Part shown: positions 1 through 8,908 of the stretch, piece by piece
Position numbering within the stretch: the first letter of the stretch is position 1
How the letters are laid out: each line of letters starts with the position of its first letter
Origin: Natrinema mahii
GTDB lineage: Archaea > Halobacteriota > Halobacteria > Halobacteriales > Natrialbaceae
Direction of reading: 5' to 3'
Assembly: GCA_000690595.2 (NCBI GenBank)
Contig: JHUT02000003.1
Location: forward strand, 1 to 64,000
Length of the DNA stretch: 64,000 nucleotides
Translations under genes and position numbers: made by a program
The notes under the pieces: model-generated
The model's input: only the letters and a program-made list of their open reading frames with translations
The model's database searches: none
Told to the model about the DNA's origin: nothing

Positions 1-1
1 A

Positions 2-304
2 ACGCGTTCGACCCCGACCGAACCCGAGCAACAGCCACCGACGGAACCGACGGCCGACGCCGCCGGTCGCGACGCCCCGCGTTCGACGGCCGACGACCGC
101 TCGAGCGACCCCGCCCCGTCGCGACGCACTCCTGCGGCGACCCCGTCGTCGGTCGACGGCGACCTCGAGGCGGCCCGCGACGCGCTCGTTCGCTCGCTCG
201 AGCGGTTCGCCGAGGAGGCGGCCGCCACCGACGACCCGCGGTACGCGCGGGACTGTCTCGCGGCGGCTCGCGAGGCCGGTGAAGCGCTGTCGACGTTGCG
301 GTAA
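2..304 (+). CDS. C-terminal part of an unknown protein (5' end outside window)
   Basis: An open frame runs from the first bases to a TAA at 302-304 and gives about 100 residues. The first half is low-complexity and rich in Pro, Thr, Asp and Arg, like a disordered linker. The last 45 residues form a regular acidic and alanine-rich helical segment with the pattern DLEAARDALVRSLERF, typical of a small helical C-terminal domain. Third-position GC is high, which supports real coding. I do not recognise the family. Confidence 0.6.
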   Translation, partial: TRSTPTEPEQQPPTEPTADAAGRDAPRSTADDRSSDPAPSRRTPAATPSSVDGDLEAARDALVRSLERFAEEAAATDDPRYARDCLAAAREAGEALSTLR

Positions 305-550
305 CCGGTTCGACGCGCCGGTGTCGTCTTTCCCGCCATGGCACCACGGTTCCCGCCGTCGCCCCGGCTCGAGGCGATCGACGTACCAATAGATATATAT
401 TTGATATAGATGTATGCTATCGTGAGTTTCCAACAGATGGATAGATCGACCGGCGCGTGTGTCCCGTCCGGTCAGTACCGCCCTCCCCGGGCGACCGACG
501 TCTCGCCCGCCCCCGTCAATCGGTCCACGATCACCTACTGATCCCCACCC

Positions 551-1408
551 ATGGCACTCGGATTCGTCGTACTGCTTACGGTACTCGTCGTCTGCATCGG
601 ACTCGTCGCGACCTGCGTGGCGTGTCTCGATCGAACCATGCTCGGCCGGACGATGGCCGACTACGATCGCCGATTCGTCGAGATCGTCCCCTATCTCGGT
701 GTCACGGCGCTGTTCTTCGTGGCAAAACGTGCCACACACGGCCACACGCTCCGCATCTCGGAGTCGCTCGACTGGGACCTCACCGCCGAGATCTACGCCG
801 TCGAAGGGGAGTTCGTCGCGTGGCTCCAGGCGATCACGCCCCAGCACACGCTCGAGTTCTTCTCGGCGATGTACATGTTCGGGTTCCCGTACCTGCTGGT
901 GACCGCGCCGATCCTGTACTTCCTGCTGTCGTCCCAGCGGTATTTCAAGGAACTCCTCGTCTCGTATCTGCTGAACTACGTGATCGGGGCGCTTTTCTAC
1001 ACGCTGTTTATCGTCTACGGGCCGCGCAATCACCTGTCGTCCGTCGACGGGCTGATGTACTCCTTCTACCCGCAGACACAGGACATGACCGCGGCCGTGT
1101 CGGCGAACACGAACGTCTTCCCGTCGCTGCATACGTCGCTGACCGTCGTCGTCGTGTTGCTCGCGTGGCGGTCCCGGCGGGCGTATCCGCGCTGGTTCCC
1201 GATCGCCTCGTTCGTCGGCGCGTGCGTCGTCTTCTCGACGATGTATCTGGGCATCCACTGGCTGATCGACGTCGTCGCCGGCGTCGTCCTCGGCGTCGGG
1301 GCCGTCTTCGCCGCCGAACGGATCGTCGACCGGGCGGAGGGCGACGGCGATCGGACTCCCATACTCGATGAGGGAACGGACGGTGTTCCCTCCAAATCCG
1401 ACGACTGA
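551..1408 (+). CDS. PAP2-family membrane phosphatase
   Basis: The 285-residue integral membrane protein has about six hydrophobic segments. It carries the PAP2 (type 2 phosphatidic acid phosphatase) signature in the inositolphosphotransferase-like form: FPSLHTS at residues 190-196 and YLGIHWLIDVVAG at 232-244, which supply the catalytic histidines. Such enzymes dephosphorylate lipid or isoprenoid phosphates at the membrane face; the substrate here is unknown. The acidic tail after residue 260 is unstructured. A strong AT-rich element near 390-410 lies unusually far upstream of this ATG. Confidence 0.88.
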   Translation: MALGFVVLLTVLVVCIGLVATCVACLDRTMLGRTMADYDRRFVEIVPYLGVTALFFVAKRATHGHTLRISESLDWDLTAEIYAVEGEFVAWLQAITPQHTLEFFSAMYMFGFPYLLVTAPILYFLLSSQRYFKELLVSYLLNYVIGALFYTLFIVYGPRNHLSSVDGLMYSFYPQTQDMTAAVSANTNVFPSLHTSLTVVVVLLAWRSRRAYPRWFPIASFVGACVVFSTMYLGIHWLIDVVAGVVLGVGAVFAAERIVDRAEGDGDRTPILDEGTDGVPSKSDD

Positions 1409-1501
1409 ATGCTTTCGATCACTTCCGATACCATTTTTCAATCTGTCATTAAATGTAGAAAATTATTTGTACCCCCCAATCATTCTTATTAGTGATAAAA
1501 C

Positions 1502-2167
1502 ATGGACAGGAAATCCCGTTCGTTCGGAGTAATCCTCGTATCAATCGTCGTAGTCGCTGCCGTTATCCCTCCCGCCGTCGCCACATCTGAGTCGACCATT
1601 CGTCTGGAACAGTCCATTTGGACTGCCGAACAGGGTGAAAGAGTCTCCCTGCACATGACCGTTACCGGCACTGATAATGCGACGGTACTGATCAACAACA
1701 CGGCGAGAGACGGGACGGATGACGCTGATTTCAGTGCGACCGCTACCGTTACAGATACTGACGGTGATGGGAACATGATTGTCTTCCTCGACACCGGTTC
1801 GCTCGGTGATGGCCCCGCCGACGATGCGTTCAACGCGGGCGATGGGACAGAAGTCACGAACAAATCACAAACCGACCTCGGGAAACGCCTCCAGCCGGGC
1901 CGGTACCCCATCGCGGTAACGGCCGACGGTAAACGAGAGGGGGCCGGACTACTCGTCGTCGATGAGGCAGTCACTGGAGACAATCAACCGTCGACGGAAA
2001 TCGGGGATGATGGACCGAACGAAAGCAATGGATCGAATACCACCGGTACTGAGGGTACTGAAACTAACGACGGCGATGAGATCCCTGGATTTGGTATCAG
2101 CACAGCGTTAGTTGGTATCGTCATCTCAGTCGCCTTTGCCCTACGGCTGTCATCGAATCGAGACTGA
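1502..2167 (+). CDS. Secreted surface protein with PGF-CTERM sorting signal
   Basis: The 221-residue protein starts with a Sec-type signal peptide (about residues 1-27). A beta-rich acidic domain follows (28-155, beginning with the pattern STIRLEQSIWTAEQGERVSL). Then comes a Thr/Asn/Asp/Gly linker with N-glycosylation sequons such as NESN and NGSN. The C-terminus is EIPGFG plus a hydrophobic helix and a short basic end (193-221). This is the PGF-CTERM tripartite signal that archaeosortase A processes to anchor S-layer-associated proteins. The N-terminal domain resembles haloarchaeal BGTF-type surface repeats, which is a weaker call. It stands alone with an AT-rich promoter at about 1450-1495. 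Confidence 0.8.
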   Translation: MDRKSRSFGVILVSIVVVAAVIPPAVATSESTIRLEQSIWTAEQGERVSLHMTVTGTDNATVLINNTARDGTDDADFSATATVTDTDGDGNMIVFLDTGSLGDGPADDAFNAGDGTEVTNKSQTDLGKRLQPGRYPIAVTADGKREGAGLLVVDEAVTGDNQPSTEIGDDGPNESNGSNTTGTEGTETNDGDEIPGFGISTALVGIVISVAFALRLSSNRD

Positions 2168-2285
2168 ACTTCGCTCGATCAGTAGCCCGCTTTTTCTAAC
2201 TCGACATGGGATGGCTGCCTTCGCCTAGTTCGCTCCTCACGTAGTATCGGGCTATCGAGTCGGTCGAGCTACCGGTCCCGATCCG

Positions 2286-4778
2286 CTACCCCGTGTAGTC
2301 GCTCCCGATGACCTCCCGGATCCGCTCGGCAGTCACTTGCCCGACGCCGTCGGCGTCCTGTAACTCGTCTTCGGTCGCGATCATCACGCCCTCGACGGTT
2401 CCGAACTCCTCGAGCAGCGAGCGCGCCGTCACGGGGCCGATCTCGGCGATCGAGGCGACGACGTACTCCTGCTGTTCGGACAGCGTTTTGGACTGTTTCT
2501 CGCCGTGGACCGACACCTCCCGGTCCGACACGTCCTGTTCGCGGCCGGCGATCACGGCCAGCAGCTCCGTCGTCTCGTCCTCGCCGCCGGTCCGTAGGAC
2601 ACTCACGCCGAAGTCGACGGCCAGACTCGAGAGCGCGCCCCGGATGGCGTTTGGGTTGACGTTGCGCTGCTCGTACAGGCCTTCGCCCTCGACGACCACG
2701 ATCGGCCGGGAGTAGTGACGCGCCATCGCCCCGACCTGCTCGAAGACCGACCGGTCACCGCCGACCAGCGAGTCGACGAAGTCAGCGACCGACTTGCGCT
2801 CGACGACGACGCGATCGGACAGGACGTAGTCGCCAACGTCGAGCGTCTCGAGGCGGACCTCGATCGCCTCGCGTCGCGAGAGGTCCCGCGCGATGTTGGC
2901 GTCCATCTCGCGCTGGTCGGCGACGACCGCGACGGCCTCGCCCTCGGCGTGGGGCTCGTGGGTCTCGACCTCGTCGTCGGCCGGGTTATCATCGCTCGAG
3001 CCCGCCGCGTCGGTGGCGAATTCCTGCAGTCCGGGCCGGTCCGCGACCCCCTCGCTTCCGCTGGAAGAATCGCCGACGGCGTCGGGATTATCGCCGTCGT
3101 CGTTCACTTTCGCCGTACGCTTCCCGTCGCCGAAATCGGCCAGCGACTGCTGGGAGTCGTCGAGTTCCTCGGCCAACTCGTCGGCCATCCCCTTCAGCTC
3201 GCGCAGTTCCGACTCCATCTCCTTCTCGCGTCGCCGGGAGATCCAGAAGTAGGCCTCGTCGCGGGTGTCCTCGGCCATGAGGACGACGACCCGCCCCTCC
3301 GACTGGCGGCCGGTTCGGCCCTTGCGCTGGATCGACCGGATCGCCGTCGGGACGGGCTCATAGAAGAGGACGAGATCGACCTCGGGGACGTCCAGCCCCT
3401 CCTCCGCGACCGACGTCGAGACCAGCACCTCGAACTCGCCGGCGCGGAACTCGTCGAGGACGGCCTGCTGTTCGGTCTGAGTCATCCCGTCGGAGCCCTC
3501 ACGGTCGCCCTGTCCGACGAACCGCTTGGCGTCGAAGCTGTCCGAGAGGAAGTCGGTCAACGCCTCGGCCGTATCCCGCGATTCGGTGAAGACGATGACG
3601 CGCTCGCCGCCCTCGAGCCCCAACGTCTCGGCGAGCAACATTCGCGTCTTGCGGTATTTCGGGTGGATCTCGTCGAAACTCTCGGCCTTACGCATGGCCT
3701 CTCGGACCCGCGGATCCGAGACCATCCGCTGGCTGGCCTTCGAGGCCCCCGACGAGCGGGCCTGGTTGCGCTGGCGGTCGAAGTACCGCCGGACCGCCTC
3801 GACGCTCTGGGTCTCGACCAGCGTGACGGCCTGCCGGAGCTTCATCACTTCCGCATGAATGGACATCCCCTCGAACCCCTCCGACTGGTCGTTGTTGATC
3901 AGCTCCTGGAGTTCGGCCCGCATCCGGTTGAGGTCCTTCTGGGACTGGTCGGGCTGGGTCGAGGACGCCACACCGAGTTCTTTCAATTTCTCGAGGCGCT
4001 CTGTGATGACCTCGTTCAACGCGTCCCGGATCTCGAGGACGTCCTCGGGGAGGTCGATCCGCTCCCACTCGACGTCGGTCTCGTGGGTGAACTCGTCGAC
4101 GTCGGCGTCCTCCTCGGTCATCACCTCGACCTCGTCGATGCCGAGGTTCTCACAGACCTCGAGGATGGCCTCCTCGTCGCCGCCGGGGGAGGCGCTCATC
4201 CCCGTCACGAGGGGCCGTTTCGCGTCGGCGTGATAGCGCTCGGCGATGTAGTTGTAGGCGTAGTCGCCGGTCGCGCGATGGCACTCGTCGAAGGTGACGT
4301 GGGTCACGTCGGCAAGCGAGATCCGACTCCCGACGAGGTCGTTCTCGATCACCTGTGGCGTGGCCATCACGACCGTCGCCGACTCCCACATTGCGGCGCG
4401 GTCGTCCGGGCTCACGTCGCCGGTGAAGACGACGATATCCTCGTTTTCAGAACGCTTCGCGTTCTGATCGCTCGACGAGCTTTGCTCGTCGGTGTCGGGT
4501 ATCTGCAGTGCTTCCCGGTAGAAATCGGCGTGTTGCTGGACGAGCGGTTTCGTCGGCGCGAGCATCAGTGACTTCCCGCCGACCTCCTCGAGTCTACGCG
4601 CCGTCACCAGCAGGCTCACCGTCGTCTTCCCGAGTCCGGTCGGAAGACAGACCAGCGTGTGGTGGTTCGCGGCCGTCCCCGCGAGTTTCAGCTGGTAGAG
4701 TCGGCGCTCCAAGAAGTCGGGCTCGAGGAGCGGATGCTCGATCGACGCCGGCTCCCCGTCCTCGTCCGTCGCTGCCAT
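2286..4778 (-). CDS. hef: Hef fork helicase/nuclease (FANCM/XPF type)
   Basis: The 830-residue protein has a superfamily 2 helicase domain (Walker A PTGLGKT at 46-52, DECH box, motif VI QRKGRTGR). An acidic linker follows, then an XPF-type nuclease domain with the ERKSVAD active site at about 660-666, and a tandem helix-hairpin-helix C-terminus (from about 775). This is the full archaeal Hef arrangement, and all key helicase and nuclease motifs are intact. Hef cuts and remodels stalled or branched replication forks and, in Haloferax, works in fork restart as an alternative to Hjc. The start is the first ATG that leaves the helicase domain complete. Confidence 0.95.
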   Translation of the reverse strand: MAATDEDGEPASIEHPLLEPDFLERRLYQLKLAGTAANHHTLVCLPTGLGKTTVSLLVTARRLEEVGGKSLMLAPTKPLVQQHADFYREALQIPDTDEQSSSSDQNAKRSENEDIVVFTGDVSPDDRAAMWESATVVMATPQVIENDLVGSRISLADVTHVTFDECHRATGDYAYNYIAERYHADAKRPLVTGMSASPGGDEEAILEVCENLGIDEVEVMTEEDADVDEFTHETDVEWERIDLPEDVLEIRDALNEVITERLEKLKELGVASSTQPDQSQKDLNRMRAELQELINNDQSEGFEGMSIHAEVMKLRQAVTLVETQSVEAVRRYFDRQRNQARSSGASKASQRMVSDPRVREAMRKAESFDEIHPKYRKTRMLLAETLGLEGGERVIVFTESRDTAEALTDFLSDSFDAKRFVGQGDREGSDGMTQTEQQAVLDEFRAGEFEVLVSTSVAEEGLDVPEVDLVLFYEPVPTAIRSIQRKGRTGRQSEGRVVVLMAEDTRDEAYFWISRRREKEMESELRELKGMADELAEELDDSQQSLADFGDGKRTAKVNDDGDNPDAVGDSSSGSEGVADRPGLQEFATDAAGSSDDNPADDEVETHEPHAEGEAVAVVADQREMDANIARDLSRREAIEVRLETLDVGDYVLSDRVVVERKSVADFVDSLVGGDRSVFEQVGAMARHYSRPIVVVEGEGLYEQRNVNPNAIRGALSSLAVDFGVSVLRTGGEDETTELLAVIAGREQDVSDREVSVHGEKQSKTLSEQQEYVVASIAEIGPVTARSLLEEFGTVEGVMIATEDELQDADGVGQVTAERIREVIGSDYTG

Positions 4779-4877
4779 TACCGGTCGTTCATCCCGGCCG
4801 CGAATAAGGGTTCCCGTACCGCGGTGAAAGTGGTCTCGAGGGACGGGGCCGGCTCGCGCCGGGCCGCTGACACTCGT

Positions 4878-4886
4878 CGATATAAA
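4878..4886 (+). promoter_or_regulatory. TATA element for tspO
   Basis: The sequence gatataaat lies about 26-32 nt before the ATG at 4910. This is the spacing expected for a leaderless haloarchaeal transcript. Confidence 0.6.
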
Positions 4887-4909
4887 TCCACCGGGGACGT
4901 ACGGGGCGT

Positions 4910-5410
4910 ATGGAATCTCCCGCGATCGCCCGCCGCCTTCCGGCGGGTCGGTCCGTCCTCACCGCCGTCGGCTTCGCCCTGCTGGTCACCCTCGTCGGCG
5001 CGGCCCCGAGCGCCGTCGCCTCGCCCGACACGCCGTGGTTTCGCGCCCTCGAGAAGCCGTGGTTCTATCCGCCGACGATCGCGTTCCCGGTCGTCTGGAC
5101 GCTGCTCTTTAGCCTGCTCGGCGTCGCCCTGTGGCTCGTCTGGCGCAGCGACGCCGACGGCCGGCGGCTCGCGCTCGCCGCGTTCGTCGCCCAGATGGCG
5201 TTCAACGTCGCCTGGACGCCCGCCTTCTTCGCGCTCGAGGCCCCGCTGGTCGCGCTGGGGATCATCGTCGTCCTCTGGGGGCTCGTGGTCGAGACGATCC
5301 TCGCGTTCCGACGGGTCGACCGCCGCGCCGCGGCGCTGCTGGTGCCGTATCTCGCGTGGGTGACGTTCGCGACGGTCCTCAATCTCGAGATCTGGCGTTT
5401 GAACGCCTGA
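4910..5410 (+). CDS. TspO/MBR family membrane protein
   Basis: The 166-residue protein has five predicted membrane helices. It shows the TspO/MBR pattern: W..LEKPWFYPP, FPVVWTLLF, AFNVAWTPAFF and a C-terminal PYLAWVTFATVLN. Family members bind porphyrins, haem or sterol-like ligands and modulate pigment or stress responses. In haloarchaea they are sometimes linked to carotenoid and bacteriorhodopsin biology, so the ligand here is only inferred. It diverges from hef and is followed convergently by an MFS gene. Confidence 0.92.
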   Translation: MESPAIARRLPAGRSVLTAVGFALLVTLVGAAPSAVASPDTPWFRALEKPWFYPPTIAFPVVWTLLFSLLGVALWLVWRSDADGRRLALAAFVAQMAFNVAWTPAFFALEAPLVALGIIVVLWGLVVETILAFRRVDRRAAALLVPYLAWVTFATVLNLEIWRLNA

Positions 5411-5428
5411 ACGGTGTCTCGTCACGTT

Positions 5429-6610
5429 TCACTGCTCCGAGAGTGGGGGCAACCACCACGTCAGCGCGATCGCGACCAGGACCAGCCCTGCCAGCCCGAG
5501 ATACGCCTCGTCGAAGTAGCCCCGGTCCGCGAACGCGCCGAACGCGATCGGGCTGATCGCGCCGATCGTCATGTAGACGGTCCGTAAGAATCCGAGGCCG
5601 GTCCCCTGCATGTCAGATGGGAACGCCGCGGTCATGTACGGCAGGGTGATGGTGCCGTAGCCCAGAATGCTCGAGAGGAAGACCGTCCCGACGACGAGCG
5701 GCCAAAAGCCCTCGAGGACGGGCAGTGCGACGAGCGAGACCACGACGACACCCAGGACCGGCGGCAGCGATTTCCGGATGCCGAACCGGTCGTACAGCCG
5801 GCCGGTCAGTGGCTGGACGACGATCCCGGCCGCGAAGAAGGCGCTGAAGAGCCCGGTTGCGACGCTCTCCGAGAACCCCTTGATCTCGATCAGATAGGTG
5901 GGGTAAAACCCCGTAAAAGCCTGCCAGACGCAGTAGGTCAGGATCTGGATTGCGGTCACGGTGACGATCTCGGGGCGGCGCAGTTCCGAGCGGACGTACC
6001 GGACCGTCTCGAGCGAGACGCTGTCGACGGCGCTCCCCGCGCTCGAGGTGCGCGCGGGGACGGCGAGTCTGAGCCCGATCGCGACGGCGGCGAAGGCGGG
6101 AACGGCGAGGCCGAAGCCGTACTGCCAGGCGTAGGCCGAAGCGATCGCGCCCGCGGCGAGGGGGAGGAGCGTGTTGCCGGCCTGTCCGGCGGCCATCGTC
6201 ACGCCGATCGCGGTGCCGTCGTTGTCGGGATAGACGTCCGACAGCGTCGTAAAACGGGCGACGCCGTACAGCGCCGTTCCGAACCCGAACGCGGCCGTCG
6301 CGACGTACACCACGGGCGCGGAGCCGGCGACCGCGACGAGACCGATCGTCACCGCGGAGATCACCGTGCTCGCGACGAGGACGTTCCCCTCGCCGAACCG
6401 GTCGGCGAGCAGTCCACCCGGGAGCTGTCCGAGCGCGTAACAGAGCCAGAGCGCGGTCAGCAGGAATCCGGCTGTCGTCAGATCGAGGCCGTAGGCCCGT
6501 CGGAGATACGGGAGCAAGACCGGATAGGCGAGCCTGACGCCGATCGAGAGGAACCAGCCGGCGGCGACCGCGATCAGGATTTTGGCACGACTATCTGCCA
6601 GGAGAATCAT
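5429..6610 (-). CDS. MFS family transporter
   Basis: The 393-residue protein has 12 predicted transmembrane helices in two halves separated by a loop near residues 185-205. Typical major facilitator motifs are visible: LLADRFGEG in loop 2-3 and LTGRLYDRFGIRKS in loop 8-9. The substrate cannot be read from sequence. Haloarchaeal members of this type are often annotated as nitrate/nitrite-like or general anion and organic acid transporters. The gene is convergent with tspO. A TATA-like gataaacc lies about 30 nt upstream of the start on the minus strand. Confidence 0.88.
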   Translation of the reverse strand: MILLADSRAKILIAVAAGWFLSIGVRLAYPVLLPYLRRAYGLDLTTAGFLLTALWLCYALGQLPGGLLADRFGEGNVLVASTVISAVTIGLVAVAGSAPVVYVATAAFGFGTALYGVARFTTLSDVYPDNDGTAIGVTMAAGQAGNTLLPLAAGAIASAYAWQYGFGLAVPAFAAVAIGLRLAVPARTSSAGSAVDSVSLETVRYVRSELRRPEIVTVTAIQILTYCVWQAFTGFYPTYLIEIKGFSESVATGLFSAFFAAGIVVQPLTGRLYDRFGIRKSLPPVLGVVVVSLVALPVLEGFWPLVVGTVFLSSILGYGTITLPYMTAAFPSDMQGTGLGFLRTVYMTIGAISPIAFGAFADRGYFDEAYLGLAGLVLVAIALTWWLPPLSEQ

Positions 6611-6717
6611 ACAGACGAGTACCCCTACCCAACAGCAATTGGTTTATCATCTTTCATATATCGGATTGTGAGTGCTCTATCCGGTGTATTTCGCCGAGAC
6701 TGATGGTACGACTCTAT

Positions 6718-6802
6718 CTATAATAACTACTGAAAGTCAGCGCACTCCTCATCGCCTGATAGCGTTGGATCAGTGTGTAAATCGTTTTAGTGGCTACTAT
6801 AA
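6718..6802. repeat. 85-bp palindromic element, copy 1
   Basis: This 85-bp stretch aligns without gaps to the reverse complement of 13602-13686. By hand count 58 of 85 positions match. The ends form imperfect inverted repeats (ctata.ta.ct at the left, ag...ctactataa at the right). It lies about 150 bp downstream of the secreted-protein gene at 6950-7651. It could be a diverged MITE-like element or a structured RNA or terminator. I see no open frame inside it worth calling. Confidence 0.6.
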
Positions 6803-6949
6803 TTGTGACTGGCCGTTAGCCCACTACCAATGGGGAGAATCACCTATCAGAACATAGACACTATTTCCATATACAATCCCTGCGATACAAATAAAGCGAG
6901 TCAGAACACCGGTACCTGCTGAATCAATTATGGCGGTTTCTACCGAGAG

Positions 6950-7651
6950 TTACTGTGGACTGACACTCACCCAGTCTGGTCCTGGATTAGGGGTTGGCAG
7001 TTGGTATACTTTAATCACTACACCGTGCCCTTTGTTTTTGTGACCCAGTTCAAGTGCTCCAAGCTGGAGAGCCGCCGTAATTGCAGCACCAATAACGGAT
7101 GGTATCGTTCCTGCTCCCGATGCAGCGGCGAGAGCAGTAATAAACCCGGATCCGATCGCTCCCTGTTGTATCCGGTATTCTAACTCCTGTGTATTCTCAT
7201 CATCAACGTGGAAGACATGTGTTACATACGGTCGGGTAAAACCAGGCCCGCGTACTTTGTAATTATTTTTCCCGTGACTGAACGGTTGAACAACGCCTTC
7301 CGCAGTACCGAATTCTGATTTGGCCGTAGATGTGAGTTCAATATAGACCATTCCCTCTTTTTCTACGAGCTCGATCTTCCCTTTCTGTTGTTCCTCATTT
7401 AGTGATTTCGCAAACTCCTCGAGGCTGAATTCGTCATCTGACGATCCATGAGTGGATGCTACTGCAGCCGTTGATGCATCTTCGACTTTGATATCTCCAT
7501 CTTTGAGTGTGAAAGGATCCGTTTCAACTCTGCTTTCATCTCTACTTTCTTTTCCCGCAGTGAGGGACGGAACGGTTGCAAGAGTGAGGATTCCAACTCC
7601 TGTCCGCATAACATTTCGTCGGTTTTGTTTGGGTTGGTTATCTCTACCCAT
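6950..7651 (-). CDS. Secreted hypothetical protein with Gly/Ala-rich hydrophobic C-terminus (halocin-like candidate)
   Basis: The 233-residue protein starts with a Tat-like signal (two arginines at 11-12, hydrophobic run to about 33). Residues 35-160 form an acidic, soluble region. Residues 164-202 form a Gly/Ala-rich hydrophobic segment (GAIGSGFITALAAASG...), followed by NKGHGVVIKVY at 206-216 and a Pro-rich tail. A leader, a charged middle and a Gly/Ala hydrophobic core suit a secreted membrane-active peptide such as a halocin or bacteriocin precursor, but no family match is certain. GC is clearly lower than in neighbouring genes, which suggests transfer. A TATA-like tataacatataag about 25 nt upstream supports this start as leaderless. 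Confidence 0.65.
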   Translation of the reverse strand: MGRDNQPKQNRRNVMRTGVGILTLATVPSLTAGKESRDESRVETDPFTLKDGDIKVEDASTAAVASTHGSSDDEFSLEEFAKSLNEEQQKGKIELVEKEGMVYIELTSTAKSEFGTAEGVVQPFSHGKNNYKVRGPGFTRPYVTHVFHVDDENTQELEYRIQQGAIGSGFITALAAASGAGTIPSVIGAAITAALQLGALELGHKNKGHGVVIKVYQLPTPNPGPDWVSVSPQ

Positions 7652-7755
7652 AGGAAATCATTACTGGTTCTTATATGTTATACTTACTGAATTAAATAGA
7701 ATAGAAATAACGGGGAAACCGCAATATATTTATTCTAATGAAGTTAGTTATACCC
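7652..7755. promoter_or_regulatory. AT-rich divergent promoter
   Basis: The region separates two divergent genes and is very AT-rich. A TATA-like aatatatttatt at 7721-7732 lies about 27 nt before the ATG at 7756. A second, oppositely oriented, lies near 7665-7680, about 25 nt before the start at 7651. Shared control of the two genes is likely but not shown. Confidence 0.55.
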
Positions 7756-7929
7756 ATGACTGATAAACTTGATGTGGCTCTATTGGGTCTATTAGTGATT
7801 ATCTGGCTCGGGGCGCTGGCACAATCTCTTAACCCCTCGAGCCATCGAATCGAGCGTCTAGCATGGTTCATGCTGGGCGGAACGACTCTTGGATTGGTGT
7901 TTCTCGGAGTACACATAATAAAACAGTAG
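7756..7929 (+). CDS. Small two-helix membrane protein
   Basis: This 57-residue protein consists of two hydrophobic helices (LLGLLVIIWLGALA and WFMLGGTTLGLVFLGVHII) joined by a short basic loop. The ATG at 7756 is preferred over 7738 because the TATA-like element at 7721-7732 then sits at leaderless spacing. It is divergent from the halocin-like secreted protein and shares its AT-rich promoter, so an immunity or export role is conceivable. That is inference from position only, and I recognise no family. Confidence 0.55.
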   Translation: MTDKLDVALLGLLVIIWLGALAQSLNPSSHRIERLAWFMLGGTTLGLVFLGVHIIKQ

Positions 7930-8037
7930 CTCCTTTCAGAGTGGTGAAGTCAGAATCCTATTCGGACTGACCAGCTCCACTTATCCGTCTTGATCGTTCG
8001 CGGTGTCGATCCTGCAGACGTGCTGTGGAACGGATTT

Positions 8038-8622
8038 TTAGAACGGGACGAACTCGAGCGCCAGATAGGCCAGACAGGCGGCGTAGATCGGGATCGTCAG
8101 GTTGTCGTCGATGATGTAGGTCCGGATCTCGAGGGTGACGCCGTCGGCCAGCGTCGCGCCCACCGCGGCGATCAGCGCCGCGGTGATCGGCAGGAACGGA
8201 ATCGCGATGAGCGTCGAGACGAGAAACATCGTGCCGAGCACCTTCGGCGGCTTGACCCGCTTGAGGGTGTTGTCCGAGACCGTACCGCTGATCGGGTCCC
8301 CCAGCGCGAGCATCAACATCGCGGGCAGCGCGATATCCGGCTCGAAGACGACCACGACCGCCGCCATGCTGATCAGGTAGAGCGCGTAGGCGGCGGGGTT
8401 GTCCTGTTCGTACTCGCGGGTGAGAACATCGTAGAGCCGCCAGTCCAGTCCCACCCGGAGCCGCAGGAACTCGAGGACGAGCGCGCCGACCGCCAGCACG
8501 ATCATGAGGAGCCGGAACCCGGTCCAGGTCAGCCCCACTGCGAGGGCGTCGGCCAGCAGCCAGAGGGCGACCAGTCCCGAGCCGCTGGCGTGAACCAGCC
8601 GGCGCTTCAGTTCGTCGGCCAT
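8038..8622 (-). CDS. Dolichol/polyprenol kinase-like membrane enzyme
   Basis: The 194-residue integral membrane protein has six or seven hydrophobic segments. It shows the dolichol kinase / CTP-dependent lipid kinase pattern, with LVHASGSG near the N-terminus, LMLALGDPISGTVSDN in the middle and ALIAAVGATLADGVTL later. Family members phosphorylate polyprenols or diacylglycerol-type lipids with CTP. The ATG at 8622 is chosen over a GTG one codon upstream. A strong TATA-like tatatactatataa at 8680-8693 gives a short leader. Confidence 0.8.
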   Translation of the reverse strand: MADELKRRLVHASGSGLVALWLLADALAVGLTWTGFRLLMIVLAVGALVLEFLRLRVGLDWRLYDVLTREYEQDNPAAYALYLISMAAVVVVFEPDIALPAMLMLALGDPISGTVSDNTLKRVKPPKVLGTMFLVSTLIAIPFLPITAALIAAVGATLADGVTLEIRTYIIDDNLTIPIYAACLAYLALEFVPF

Positions 8623-8769
8623 CACGTCGTGCCTCGGGAGAGGTGACCTTCAGTCCGTCGGTTAGTTCTCCGGAGGTCTATATACTATATAAATGACGGC
8701 GGGTCGGTTTCCGTGCCGAACTTACGGCCGGAGCCGCGACGGGTGCCCGGCGGGACCCGTCGGTCGACG

Positions 8770-8865
8770 TTAGCTGTTCCCGCGGACGTAACCGCCGCGC
8801 CCGCCGAACCCGACGGTGAACAACGCGCCGAAAAACAGGAGTTCGAGCTCGAGCTCCGGCCCCAC
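8770..8865 (-). CDS. Possible 31-residue hydrophobic small protein downstream of glyS
   Basis: A GTG at 8865 opens a frame that ends at TAA (8770-8772). It is preceded by GGAG six nt upstream, a good Shine-Dalgarno match. The product begins GPELELELLFFGALF and continues with a Gly/Arg-rich tail (GFGGRGGYVRG). It lies about 45 nt after the glyS stop on the same strand, so it could be co-transcribed. A short hydrophobic helix with a basic tail is plausible for a membrane micropeptide, but the length makes chance possible. Confidence 0.4.
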   Translation of the reverse strand: MGPELELELLFFGALFTVGFGGRGGYVRGNS

Positions 8866-8908
8866 GACGATCTCCGTACCGCGTCGGAGTCGACCGCAAA
8901 ACGGTCGC

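Noticed and set aside
437-541. 34-codon ORF between a strong TATA-like element (about 393-407) and the PAP2 gene
   Set aside because: Leaderless spacing fits, but the product is Pro/Arg/Thr-rich with no features and ends 9 nt before the PAP2 start. It may be a leader, but support is too weak to list.
2715-4571. 618-codon plus-strand open frame antisense to hef
   Set aside because: The minus-strand frame has complete Hef domains. The antisense frame lacks any motif and is a by-product of GC-rich codons.
6672-6857. 61-codon plus-strand frame
   Set aside because: It runs through the 85-bp palindromic element, and no domain or ribosome site is visible.
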